A stretch of 64,000 nt of DNA from Cryptomeria japonica (lineage: Eukaryota > Streptophyta > Pinopsida > Cupressales > Cupressaceae): the NCBI RefSeq assembly GCF_030272615.1, contig NC_081415.1, positions 602,599,644-602,663,643 on the forward strand, read 5' to 3'. The position numbers and the translations under genes are program-made. The notes under the pieces are model-generated. The model made no database searches, was not told where the DNA came from, and saw only the letters and a program-made list of their open reading frames with translations. Shown here piece after piece: positions 10,930 through 22,098 of this stretch. Positions within the stretch are counted from its first letter, which is position 1. Each line of letters opens with the position of its first letter.

Positions 10930-13900
10930 CTAGTAGGTGTTGATGTTGAAGGCTCAACATTAACCTATTTACCTAACTATCAATGTCAAATGTTTGATTC
11001 AATAGATCATCTGTCATGACAATTTGATCCACTACAGATGTGTCCTGGCCACATGCATTTGAATCATCTTCATGATAATAAATACAACAAGACACACAAT
11101 TTAATCTCATTAATGCACAAAGGAATATGTACCATCACCAAGAGAGGGTCTTGTCAACGATGAATGATCTAGCATGAACCTGTATTTTTAAGAATTGTTA
11201 GTCTACACATAAAATGCATGGATGAACATAATGGATTTATGATAATCACTTCAACTAAAATGCATGATAATAAATGAAAAGGTAGGATCATATACCATAA
11301 AAATACATCCCTTAGGATCATATACCATAAAAATACATCCCTTCGAATTATATCAACAAAACCCACTATGTTGACGCAAAAAATTGTAATGTGATACTGT
11401 TGTATATCATCAAAAAATACCTTCATGAGCATAAAGGTTATGCGATAATTATATCATAAAAAATTATCAAATAGTGTTCTCTAATAACAAAAATTGTAAA
11501 GCTCATCAAATGCATGATAATAAGTCATGTTGCAAAAAATATGTCCCCTTCCAATTATATCAAGTGTACTCGCTATGTGCATGCAAAAACCTTGTTGCCA
11601 AAAAAAAACGTTCATCAATAGACCTGCATTTTGAACACATCCTTAATATACATGTAACAAACTTGAACATTAAGGTTTAATGATCATTGTTTGAAATAAA
11701 ATGCATGATAAAAAAATAAGGCACCATTAAAGACCTACTACTCAAGTGTGCCTGAAGGGTCATCTCTTTGTTTAAGAGTATCCAGTATTGCTTCATGATC
11801 AATAGTAGTCATTGTCCATAGCTCTTTGGTCTTCAGTTTTGCTTGATGCTTCAACAACTTGACATTTGTAGCTATAATAAGGTGTGAATACATTATAATG
11901 GTTTTTGTATCTCTCATAGTCTTCAAATGCAGGTATGCCATTCTTTCTAATCATGTATGTTCACAACCAAGTTCCCACAACAACAACTGAATCTGTAGGA
12001 TATGTGTACCCATCATCATCTGTCACTGGTTGTGTTAGCTTTTTGTTTTCCCTGTACACATCGTGCCAACCAATATTCTAATCTCTCTTCATTCCCTTGT
12101 GGTGCAACAACTACAAAAAACATGTCCTGGTTGTACAAGATCTGATAGACGATCATACTCAAGTGAAACTTTCCATGTCATCGTTTGAAAAGGATATTGT
12201 TTGAGATAAAGGAGTTAGATAGTGGGGGAACCCACATATCAACCCACTCACTTGACTCACACTGATCCCAATCACACCAAAGGACAACTCTGACAAAAAC
12301 AAGCCAACGCTCGTGTCCAAATGGTCCATGTACTTGCATCTGAGCTGAGAAATGAATGCATCTTTGAAGAATCTTTAATTGTTTGACAATCCAATCTATC
12401 TCCCACTATTCCCTCCTCAACCAACCAAAAGAATCTGCTCACTACTGAATCAAGAGTACCTCCATGTGACAATGCTGAACTACACCAATCAACAATAGAA
12501 CATGCATCAGAAGAAATTTGCACCTAAAATCCTCAATTGCTCCTTAACTAGAGCTCTCTTCAAACATGCACCTGCTCCATCATGCTCTCCCTTCCCATGC
12601 CCCGCCTCAAAAAAACACCAAATATGAGGTATACACCTCTCCACATGCATTCTACTCAACCAATAAAAACATACATGCATTCTTGAATTAACCCATACAG
12701 TTTATCTGACCATACTATATGTTTGGTCAATTGCAATATCTTTCTCATGCAAGAACTCAAAAAAATTCTCGAAAGAATGTTTGCACATACTCGGAGGAGT
12801 GCGATCTATCATCGCTCATATAAAAATGATACTCCCTGATTATATTCCTGTCCTCTTCTATACTATCAAGAGCATGTCCTATATGTAATGTGAACAAAAA
12901 TAGCAATTTGGACTGAATTGTAAGTACTAAGGGCTATACATCATTTTGTGGTTTGCAATGTATAGTTCTCTGCAAAATCAACCACCGATACAATAGTGCC
13001 AATCGGGAAAAGAGTTCTTACACATCCTGAACTGTTGATCCAACCACTGAGACCTATGGGTGTGCCTTGCATACTTGTAGAAAAGATTTTCCTTAAAATC
13101 CAAAATAAAATCAGCAATACTCACTTCTCTTGAGACTAATTTGCATCTATAACATTCACCTCCACTCTTCAAATTATATTTCACTATCTCGTATCTTTTT
13201 TTTCTCAACATAATTATTTCCAAACTCGTGTTTGCTATCGTCATGAAAACATGAAACAAACTTTGACAACCCACTGCATTCTGAGCACTTCTCATTCAAA
13301 CAATCATTTCTATAGAAATAGCAGCCATCATCTCTAGGGCATAAAAATAGATCTTGCAAGTCTCTTGATGATCTCGGAAATAGCATTGCACCACACTCCT
13401 GCAACATCTCATTAGTATGCATCGTAGAACGAATATGACATAAAAGTTAATGGTACATTGAAAACTCAACATGGTACTTGCAACAACAGGTATTGCAAAT
13501 CTTAAGAGGAACACAATAAAATGGTTTCAAAGATTCAAAGGCCCTTTGTGATATTTGCAAAGTTGGATGTAATTCACAAAAAAAATTGTACAACATTGTT
13601 TGGCTTGATTCCAAGAAATGTTTCGAATGTGGGTGTGCAGTCTCGGTTGCCGATTATTAATTTCAAAATGTCCGTTACATTGAGTGACACTCTAGAATTA
13701 GAGTGCCAAAATTGTTGAATCTCCCAACACATGGAAGCCTCCCACCAAATGCCCATGTATCTTGTTGAAGTGGATCGTTAAGTCTTTGTCTTCATGCAAG
13801 TGCTCTATCCAAAGTTTTACGGTTTTATGTTAAAAATAAACACAAGTTTTTTCTCATTTGACGAGCCTTCCTCAATTGATGGCTTACTAAGGAGGTTGTA

Positions 13901-14664
13901 ATCACTCTTCGAGTGGCTCTCTTATCTCTTTCTTTGGTATTCTTTCCAATAGAATTGAGAGCGTCAAATAGATTTTTTTGCAATAATAGAATTTCTCTCC
14001 ATTTTCTTGTTCATATGAATCTTCAATTTGTTTAGCAATGGTCTCATCTTTATCATCTTTAGCAATTGAACAAAGAGTTGGCATTGCTCGGTCAATGTCT
14101 TATTGCTAAAATTTTGGTTGAAAATTTTTGTAACCCACAACCGAACGGTTCTTGTTGACCTCTTGCCTTCAAGATTCTCAATAATGTTCTCATCGATTTC
14201 AAAATAACCATTTTGGGGTTCTTGAAGGTCTTGGATTTGGAATTTGTCTTTCATCCATGAGAGGGTCTTCATTTCTAAAGTAATTAGGTGTTACATATGG
14301 TTCACTTGGTGAGGCAATTCCACCTTCAATGTTAAAGTTTTTCCACATTTTCACCTCCTATGTCAAAATATTCCACATGTTGAGCATTTTCATTATCACT
14401 TTCAACATTTTCAATATTTTCACTTTCAAAATCTACATTTTCATTTTCAATAACTTGTGGCACATTTTCAATTTCAATTTCCTCTTCAGTTGAAGTAACA
14501 TTAGCAATATTTAACATACCTTGTCTTCTCCTCCTATGACATTCTCTATCTCTTTCTCTATACACTTCAACTTGGTCATTTGAAAGTTTTCTTTTGCGTT
14601 TAGACTTCCGATGACTACTACTCCCCATTTCCCTCCACACATATGCTCCCTTCATGATTGACAA
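10930..14664 (-). pseudogene. Transposase-like gene, copy A (frameshifted; full C-terminal part)
   Basis: The minus-strand gene begins MGSSSHRKSKRKRKL near 14629, a basic putative nuclear signal. An acidic Asn/Glu-rich segment follows, then a block ending in a Cys-His cluster (CNTCCCKYHVEF near 13500; CPRDDGCYFY, ECSECSG and related Cys pairs near 13300). Next is ILDFKENLFYKY (13080), then VVDFAENYTLQ (about 12960) and WCFFEAGHGKGEHDGAG (about 12600). The last two look like acidic active-site blocks of a DDE-type nuclease. They resemble transposase-like proteins I recall from animals with DFAENY and HGKG..DG motifs. Downstream pieces include YWLARCVQGKQK (about 12040) and small exons with GT-AG borders near 11110-11190 and 10960-11080. 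Several frameshifts here are one-base homopolymer gains absent from copy B. Confidence 0.6.
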
Positions 14665-14957
14665 TGTAAGTTTTCACTTTAAGAATCTCCCAAAAGCACT
14701 AATTTGTCTCTAGCTATCTGCAACCCTGTGATCGTCGACAGAAAACATAGGACCCCAAACTATCGGCCCTTGGAATCAACAGAATGGCCCCACAAACCCT
14801 TTTTTTTTTTTTTGGTTTTTAGTACCGAAATTGGATATTCGATAAAATTTTGATATCCAATTTGAGTACAAAAATATGTGGTCCCCAAAAAAAATTCCTG
14901 TTGCCACCATTTATGAACTAAATTGCCACATTATCAAATTTTATTGGTCATATTTTA

Positions 14958-15435
14958 GAGAGAGAGAGGAGGGAGAGGGAGAGAGGAGAGGAGAGAGAGA
15001 GAGAGAGAGAGGAGGAGAGGGAGAGAGAGGGAGAGAGAGAGAGAGAGGAGGAGAGGGAGAGAGGGAGAGAGGAGGAGAGAGAGAGAGAGAGAGAGGATGA
15101 GAGGGAGAGAGGGAGAGAGAAAGAGAAAGAGAGAGAGAGGAGAGAGAAGAGGAGAGGGAGAGAGAGAGAGGAGAGAGGAGAGGAGAGAGAGAGAGAGAGG
15201 AGAGGAGAGAGAGAGAGAGGAGAGAGGGAGAGAGAGAGAGGAGAGGAGAGAGAGAGAGAGAGAGGAGAGAGAGGAAGAGAGAGAGGAGAGAGAGAGAGGA
15301 GAGAGGAGAGAGGAGAGAGAGGAGAGAGAGAGAGAGAGGGGAGAGAGAGGGAGAGAGGGAGAGAGAGGAGAGAGAGAGGAGGAGAGGGAGAGAGGGAGGA
15401 GAGAGAGAGAGAGAGAGAGAGGAGGAGAGGGAGAG

Positions 15436-15477
<42 letters not shown>

Positions 15478-15493
15478 GAGAGAGGGAGAGAGA
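14958..15493. repeat. GA-rich satellite, truncated at the assembly gap
   Basis: GAGAGAGGAGGAGAGGGAGA permutations begin after GGTCATATTTTAG. It is the same junction as at 17903 and stops only because the contig ends. Open frames through it are low-complexity artefacts. Confidence 0.95.
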
Positions 15494-15993
15494 NNNNNNN
15501 NNNNNNNNNNNNNNNNNNNNNNNNNNNNNNNNNNNNNNNNNNNNNNNNNNNNNNNNNNNNNNNNNNNNNNNNNNNNNNNNNNNNNNNNNNNNNNNNNNNN
15601 NNNNNNNNNNNNNNNNNNNNNNNNNNNNNNNNNNNNNNNNNNNNNNNNNNNNNNNNNNNNNNNNNNNNNNNNNNNNNNNNNNNNNNNNNNNNNNNNNNNN
15701 NNNNNNNNNNNNNNNNNNNNNNNNNNNNNNNNNNNNNNNNNNNNNNNNNNNNNNNNNNNNNNNNNNNNNNNNNNNNNNNNNNNNNNNNNNNNNNNNNNNN
15801 NNNNNNNNNNNNNNNNNNNNNNNNNNNNNNNNNNNNNNNNNNNNNNNNNNNNNNNNNNNNNNNNNNNNNNNNNNNNNNNNNNNNNNNNNNNNNNNNNNNN
15901 NNNNNNNNNNNNNNNNNNNNNNNNNNNNNNNNNNNNNNNNNNNNNNNNNNNNNNNNNNNNNNNNNNNNNNNNNNNNNNNNNNNNNNNNNNNNN
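15494..15993. other. Assembly gap of exactly 500 N
   Basis: The run of N is exactly 500 long, a scaffolder's fixed-size gap rather than a measured one. The sequence to its right repeats 13034-14957. Confidence 0.99.
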
Positions 15994-17628
15994 GTTGATC
16001 CAACCACTGAGACCTATGGGTGTGCCTTGCATACTTGTAGAAAAGATTTTCCTTAAAATCCAAAATAAAATCAGCAATACTCACTTCTCTTGAGACTAAT
16101 TTGCATCTATAACATTCACCTCCACTCTTCAAATTATATTTCACTATCTCGTATCTTTTTTTCTCAACATAATTATTTCCAAACTCGTGTTTGCTATCGT
16201 CATGAAAACATGAAACAAACTTTGACAACCCACTGCATTCTGAGCACTTCTCATTCAAACAATCATTTCTATAGAAATAGCAGCCATCATCTCTAGGGCA
16301 TAAAAATAGATCTTGCAAGTCTCTTGATGATCTCGGAAATAGCATTGCACCACACTCCTGCAACATCTCATTAGTATGCATCGTAGAACGAATATGACAT
16401 AAAAGTTAATGGTACATTGAAAACTCAACATGGTACTTGCAACAACAGGTATTGCAAATCTTAAGAGGAACACAATAAAATGGTTTCAAAGATTCAAAGG
16501 CCCTTTGTGATATTTGCAAAGTTGGATGTAATTCACAAAAAAAATTGTACAACATTGTTTGGCTTGATTCCAAGAAATGTTTCGAATGTGGTGTGCAGTC
16601 TCGGTTGCCGATTATTAATTTCAAAATGTCCGTTACATTGAGTGACACTCTAGAATTAGAGTGCCAAAATTGTTGAATCTCCCAACACATGGAAGCCTCC
16701 CACCAAATGCCCATGTATCTTGTTGAAGTGGATCGTTAAGTCTTTGTCTTCATGCAAGTGCTCTATCCAAAGTTTTACGGTTTATGTTAAAATAAACACA
16801 AGTTTTTCTCATTTGACGAGCCTTCCTCAATTGATGGCTTACTAAGGAGGTTGTAATCACTCTTCGAGTGGCTCTCTTATCTCTTTCTTTGGTATTCTTT
16901 CCAATAGAATTGAGAGCGTCAAATAGATTTTTTGCAATAATAGAATTTCTCTCCATTTTCTTGTTCATATGAATCTTCAATTTGTTTAGCAATGGTCTCA
17001 TCTTTATCATCTTTAGCAATTGAACAAAGAGTTGGCATTGCTCGGTCAATGTCTTATTGCTAAAATTTTGGTTGAAAATTTTTGTAACCCACAACCGAAC
17101 GGTTCTTGTTGACCTCTTGCCTTCAAGATTCTCAATAATGTTCTCATCGATTTCAAATAACCATTTTGGGGTTCTTGAAGGTCTTGGATTTGGAATTTGT
17201 CTTTCATCCATGAGAGGGTCTTCATTTCTAAAGTAATTAGGTGTTACATATGGTTCACTTGGTGAGGCAATTCCACCTTCAATGTTAAAGTTTTCCACAT
17301 TTTCACCTCCTATGTCAAAATATTCCACATGTTGAGCATTTTCATTATCACTTTCAACATTTTCAATATTTTCACTTTCAAAATCTACATTTTCATTTTC
17401 AATAACTTGTGGCACATTTTCAATTTCAATTTCCTCTTCAGTTGAAGTAACATTAGCAATATTTAACATACCTTGTCTTCTCCTCCTATGACATTCTCTA
17501 TCTCTTTCTCTATACACTTCAACTTGGTCATTTGAAAGTTTTCTTTTGCGTTTAGACTTCCGATGACTACTACTCCCCATTTCCCTCCACACATATGCTC
17601 CTTCATGATTGACAATGTAAGTTTTCAC
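15994..17628 (-). pseudogene. Transposase-like gene, copy B (cleaner N-terminal part)
   Basis: It is identical to copy A except for about 13 one-base homopolymer differences. The first frame (17628-16750, 292 codons) is open here but broken in copy A. It has a basic N-terminus, an acidic Asn/Glu segment and a helical region (LWVTKIFNQNF, MRPLLNKLKIHMNKKMER). Then come a TGA in place of a probable Trp codon near 16752 and a one-base frameshift near 16695. The second frame (16714-16406) carries FWHSNSRVSLNVTDILKL and the CNTCCCKYH box. A single TAA precedes the third frame (CPRDDGCYFY, ILDFKENLFYKY), which runs to the gap. The gene is therefore a real pseudogene with at least three lesions, even without sequencing errors. 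The 5' flank 17629-17754 shows nothing else. Confidence 0.65.
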
Positions 17629-17902
17629 TTTAAGAATCTCCCAAAAGCACTAATTTGTCTCTAGCTATCTGCAACCCTGTGATCGTCGACAGAAAACATA
17701 GGACCCAAACTATCGGCCCTTGGAATCAACAGAATGGCCCACAAACCCTTTTTTTTTTTTTGGTTTTTAGTACCGAAATTGGATATTCGATAAAATTTGA
17801 TATCCAATTTGAGTACAAAAATATGTGGTCCCCAAAAAAAATTCCTGTTGCCACCATTTATGAACTAAATTGCCACATTATCAAATTTTATTGGTCATAT
17901 TT

Positions 17903-18169
17903 TAGAGAGAGAGAGAGGAGAGGGAGAGAGGGAGAGAGAGAGAGAGAGAGAGAGGAGGAGAGGGAGAGAGGGAGAGAGAGAGAGAGGAGGAGAGGGAGAG
18001 AGGGAGAGAGGGAGAGAGAGAGAGAGAGAGGATGAGAGGGAGAGAGGGAGAGAGAAAGAGAAAGAGAGAGAGAGAGAGAGAAGAGGAGAGGGAGAGAGAG
18101 AGGGAGAGAGAGAGAGAGAGAGGAGGAGAGGGAGAGAGGGAGAGAGAGAGAGGAGGAGAGGGAGAGAGG

Positions 18170-18216
<47 letters not shown>

Positions 18217-18715
18217 GGAGAGAGGAGATATATATACAGAGAGAGAGACAGAGGAGGAGAGGGAGAGAGGGAGAGAGAGGGAGAGAGAGAGAGAGGAGGA
18301 GAGGGAGAGAGGGAGAGAGAGAGAGAGAGGAGGAGAGGGAGAGAGGGAGAGAGAGAGATAGAGAGAGAGAGAGGAGGAGAGGGAGAGAGGGGGAGAGAGA
18401 GAGGAGGAGAGGGAGAGAGGGAGAGAGAGAGAGAGAGAGAGGAGGAGAGGGAGAGAGGGAGAGAGAGAGAGAGAGGGAGAGAGGGAGAGAGAGAGAGAGA
18501 GAGAGGGAGGAGAGGGAGAGAGGGAGAGAAAGAGAGAGAAGGAGGAGAGGAAGAGAGGGAGAGAGGGAGAGAGAGAGAGAGAGAGAGGGGGGAGAGGGAG
18601 AGGGAGAGAGAGAGAGATAGAGAGATAGAGAGAGAGAGGGAGAGAGACATAGAGAGAGAGAGGGAGAGAGAGAGAGAGGAGGAGAGGGAGAGACGGAGAG
18701 AGAGAGAGAGATAGG
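17903..18715. repeat. GA-rich satellite (left arm of the fold-back)
   Basis: About 810 bases of AGGAGGAGAGGGAGAGAGGG-type permutations, starting directly after GGTCATATTTTAG. No gene; long Ser-Leu or Arg-Glu-Gly frames are artefacts of the composition. Confidence 0.97.
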
Positions 18716-21385
18716 CCTTAAGACACTAAATCATGTCATTACGGGTCATATTGTGTCCTAACAGGTCATAAGGGTTCATGGGACACCATATGACCCCTAT
18801 GAACACCAATATGGTGTCATTAGGGGTCATATGGTGTCCATAGGGGTCATATGGTGTCTTGGGACACCATAGAACCCCTTAGGACACAATATGACCCCTA
18901 ACGACACAATATGACCCAAAGCGACCCAATATGGTGTCATTACGGGTCATATGGTGTCTTAAGGGGTCCTATGGGTTACCAAGACACCATATGACCCCTA
19001 TGGACACCATATGACCCCTAACGACACCATAGGACCCCTTAAGACACCAAATCATATTGTTAGGGATCATATTGTGTCGTACGGGGTCGTAGGACACAAT
19101 ATGACCCCTAACGACATGATTTGGTGTATTAAGGGGTCCTATGGTGTTGTTAGGGGTCATATGGTGTCCATTGGGGGTCATATGGTGTCCATAGGGGTCA
19201 TATGGTGTCTTGGGACACCATAAGACCCCTTAAGACACAATATGACCCGTAACGACACAATATGACCAAAAGCAACCCAATATGGTGTCATTACGGGTCA
19301 TATGGTGTCTTAAGGGGTCCTATGGTGTCCCAAGACACCATATGACCCCTATGGACACCATATGACCCCTAACGACACCATAGGACCCCTTAAGACACCA
19401 AATCATATCTTTAGGGATCATATTGTGTCGTACGGGGTTGTAGGACACAATATGACCCCTAACGACATGATTTGGTGTCTTAAGGGGTCCTATGGTGTCG
19501 TTAGGGGTCATATAATGTCCATAGGGGTCATATAGTGTCTTGGGACACCATAAGACCCCTTAAGAGACAATATGACCCCTAACGACACAATATGACACAA
19601 AGTGACCCAATATGGTGTCATTAGGGGTCATATGGTGTCTTAAGGGGGTCCTATGGTGTCCCAAGACACCATATGACCCCTATGGACACCATAAGACCCC
19701 TAACGACACCATAGGACCCTTTAAGACACCAAATAATATCGTTAGGGATCATATTGTGTCGTACGGGTTTGTAGGACATAATATGACCCCTAACGACATG
19801 ATTTGGTGTCTTAAGGGGTCATATGGTGTCCTTAGGGGTCATATGGTGTCTTGGGACACCATAGGACCCCTTAAGACACAATATGACCCCTAACAACACA
19901 ATATGACCCAAAGTGACCCAATATGGTGTCGTTAGGCATCATATGGTGTCCTAAGAGGTTATAAGGGTTCATGGGAAACCATATGACCCCTATGGACACC
20001 ATATGACCCCGAACGACACCATATGATCCCTAACGATATGATTTGGTGTCTTAAGGGGTCCTATGGTGTTGTTAGGGGTCATATGGTGTCTTGGGACACC
20101 ATAAGACCCCTTAAGACACCATATGACCCCTAATGACACCATATTGGGTCACTTTGGGTCATATAGTGTCGTTAGGGGTCATATTGTGTCTTAAGGGGTC
20201 CTATGGTGTCATTAGGGGTCATATGGTGTCCATTGGGGTCATATGGTTTCCATAGGGTTCATATGAGGTGTCATATGGTGTCCATTGGGGTCATATGGTG
20301 TCCATAAGGGTCATATGGTGTCTTGGGACACCATAGGACCCCTTAAGACACAATATGACCCCTAACGACATAATATGACCCAAAGCAACCCAATATGGTG
20401 TCATTAGTTGTCATATGGTGTCCATAGGGGTCCTATGGTGTCCCAAGACACTATATGACCCCTATGGACACCATATGACCCCTAACGACACCATAGGACC
20501 CCTTAAGACACCAAATCATGTCGTTAGGGGTCATATTGTGTCCTACGACCTCGTACGACACAATATGACCCCTAATGTTATGATTTGGTGTCTTAAGGGG
20601 TCCTATGGTGTCGTTAGGGATCATATGGTGTCTTGTGACACCATAAGACCCCTTAAGACACCAAATTGTGTCGTTAGGGGTCATATTGTGTCCTATGACC
20701 CCGTAAGACACAATATGACCCCTAACAACATGATTTGGTGTCTTCAGGGGTCCTATGCTGTTGTTAGGGGTCCTATGGTGTCCATAGGGCTCATATGGTG
20801 TCTTGGGACACCATAGGACCCCTTAGGACACAATATGACGCCTAATGACATGATTTGGTGTCTTAAGGGGTCCGATGGTGTCGTTAGGGGTCATATGGTG
20901 TCCATAGGGGTCATATGGTGTCCCATGAACCCTTATGACCTCTTAGGACACCATATGACCCCTAATGACACCATATTGGGTTGCTTTGGTTCATATTGTG
21001 TCCTAAGGGGTCCTATGGTGTCCCAAGACACCATATGACCCCTATGGAGACTATGTGACCCCTAACAACACCATAGGACCCCTTAAGACACCAAATCATG
21101 TCGTTAGGGGTCATATGGTGTCCTAAGGGGTCACAGACCACAATATGACCCAAAGCAACCTAATATGGTGTCATTAGGGGTCATATGGTGTCTTGAGAGG
21201 TCATAAGGGTTCATGGGACACCATATCACATAACTATCATTAGGGGTCATAGTTGTGGGTCGTAAGACACAATATGACCCCTAACGACATGATTTGGTGT
21301 CTTAAGGGGTCCTATGGTGTCCCAAGACACCATATGACCCCTAACAACACCATAGGTCCCCTTAAGACACCAAATTGTGTCATTA
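18716..21385. repeat. GACACCATATGACCCC satellite with mixed orientation
   Basis: The core 16-18 base unit, GACACCATATGACCCCTA, appears in direct and reversed orientation (GGGGTCATATGGTGTC) throughout. Longer blocks beginning CCAAGACACCATATGACCCC recur near 18979, 19331, 19662, 20444 and 21024. The first three spacings are about 330-350 bases, which suggests a higher-order unit. Open frames here (MTPNDTIGPLKTPNH and similar) are repeat artefacts. Confidence 0.95.
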
Positions 21386-21428
21386 GGGGTCATATGCTCT
21401 CTCTCTCTCTTTCTCTCTCTCTCTCCTT

Positions 21429-21463
<35 letters not shown>

Positions 21464-21685
21464 CCTTCCTTCTCTCTCTCTCCTTCTCTCTCTCTCCTCC
21501 TCTCTCTCTCTCTCCCTCTCCTTCTCTCTCTCTCTCTCTCTCCCTCTCCTCCCTCTACCTCTCTCCCTCCCTCTCTCTCTCTCTCCCTCTCTCCCTCTCC
21601 TCCTCTCTCTCTCCCTCTCCCTCTCTCCCCCCTCTCTCTCTCTCTCTACCTCTCTCCCTCTCCTTCTTTCTCTCTCTCTCCATCC

Positions 21686-21772
<87 letters not shown>

Positions 21773-21799
21773 CCTCTCTCCCTCTCCTTCTCTCCCTCT
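21386..21799. repeat. TC-rich satellite (right arm of the fold-back)
   Basis: TCTCTCTCCTTCTCTCCCTC permutations are complementary to the GA array at 17903-18715. They end in CTTTAAAATATGACTAATAAAATCCG, the inverted form of the left junction. Confidence 0.95.
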
Positions 21800-22098
21800 T
21801 TAAAATATGACTAATAAAATCCGATATCTAATTTAATCGGATATCGGATTTCTGCCATGTGGTAGTTTACTTCACAAATGGCGGCAGAGGGAAATTCATC
21901 GGGGACCACAAATTTTTGAACAAAAATTGGATATCGGATCGATTTTATCCAATATCTGATTTTTGTACCCAAATTTTCAAATTTCAAATTTCGGCTTGGG
22001 AATGTTTTGGTATTAGGCTTGGAAGTTACAAGCCTAGAAAGTCAACCTAAAAAATGTGTTTTTCAGTATTCCCTGGTTTTCCAGACTTTACACTAGTG

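Larger units (their letters stand above)
17755..21990. repeat. 4.2-kb imperfect inverted repeat enclosing satellites
   Basis: Left unique arm 17755-17903 and right unique arm 21800-21990 are inverted copies. Both carry GATATCCAATTT..GTACAAAAAT, GTGGTCCCC, a GCCACCATTTATGAA or GCCGCCATTTGTGAA block, ACCACAT/GCCACAT and TATTGGTCATATTTTA. The arms continue inward as complementary satellites: GA-rich on the left (17903-18715), TC-rich on the right (21386-21799). The central array contains its own unit in both orientations. The whole segment could fold into a long hairpin. Confidence 0.8.
5521..22098. mobile_element. Large CACT...AGTG-ended transposon carrying two genes and satellite arrays
   Basis: The left end at 5521 reads CACTCACCTAAAAATGCGAAAA. 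The right end, reverse-complemented from 22098, reads CACTAGTGTAAAGTCTGGAAAA. A few bases further in, both have GTTGACTTT followed by a GCTTG block. Flanking triplets are CCT and GCT (two of three matching). CACT ends with a 3-base duplication are typical of the CACTA (EnSpm) superfamily, but the visible transposase does not look like the usual plant CACTA transposase. The unit holds a plus-strand gene of unknown role, a minus-strand transposase-like gene and several satellites. The ends are inferred from one copy only. Confidence 0.5.

Noticed and set aside
14941-16381. Long minus-strand open frames with X residues and Ser-Leu repeats
   Set aside because: They run through the N gap and the GA satellite; the Ser/Leu text is just TCTC translated. 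The only real coding part is the transposase piece next to the gap.
17895-18650. 251-codon Ser-Leu-Pro frame
   Set aside because: Entirely inside the GA satellite; composition artefact.
18969-21038. Repeated frames beginning MTPNDTIGPLKTPNH or MVSIGVIWCL
   Set aside because: They translate the GACACCATATGACCCC satellite, occur on both strands and have no independent conservation.
21253-21814. 185- and 145-codon Ser-Leu frames
   Set aside because: TC satellite translated in two frames.
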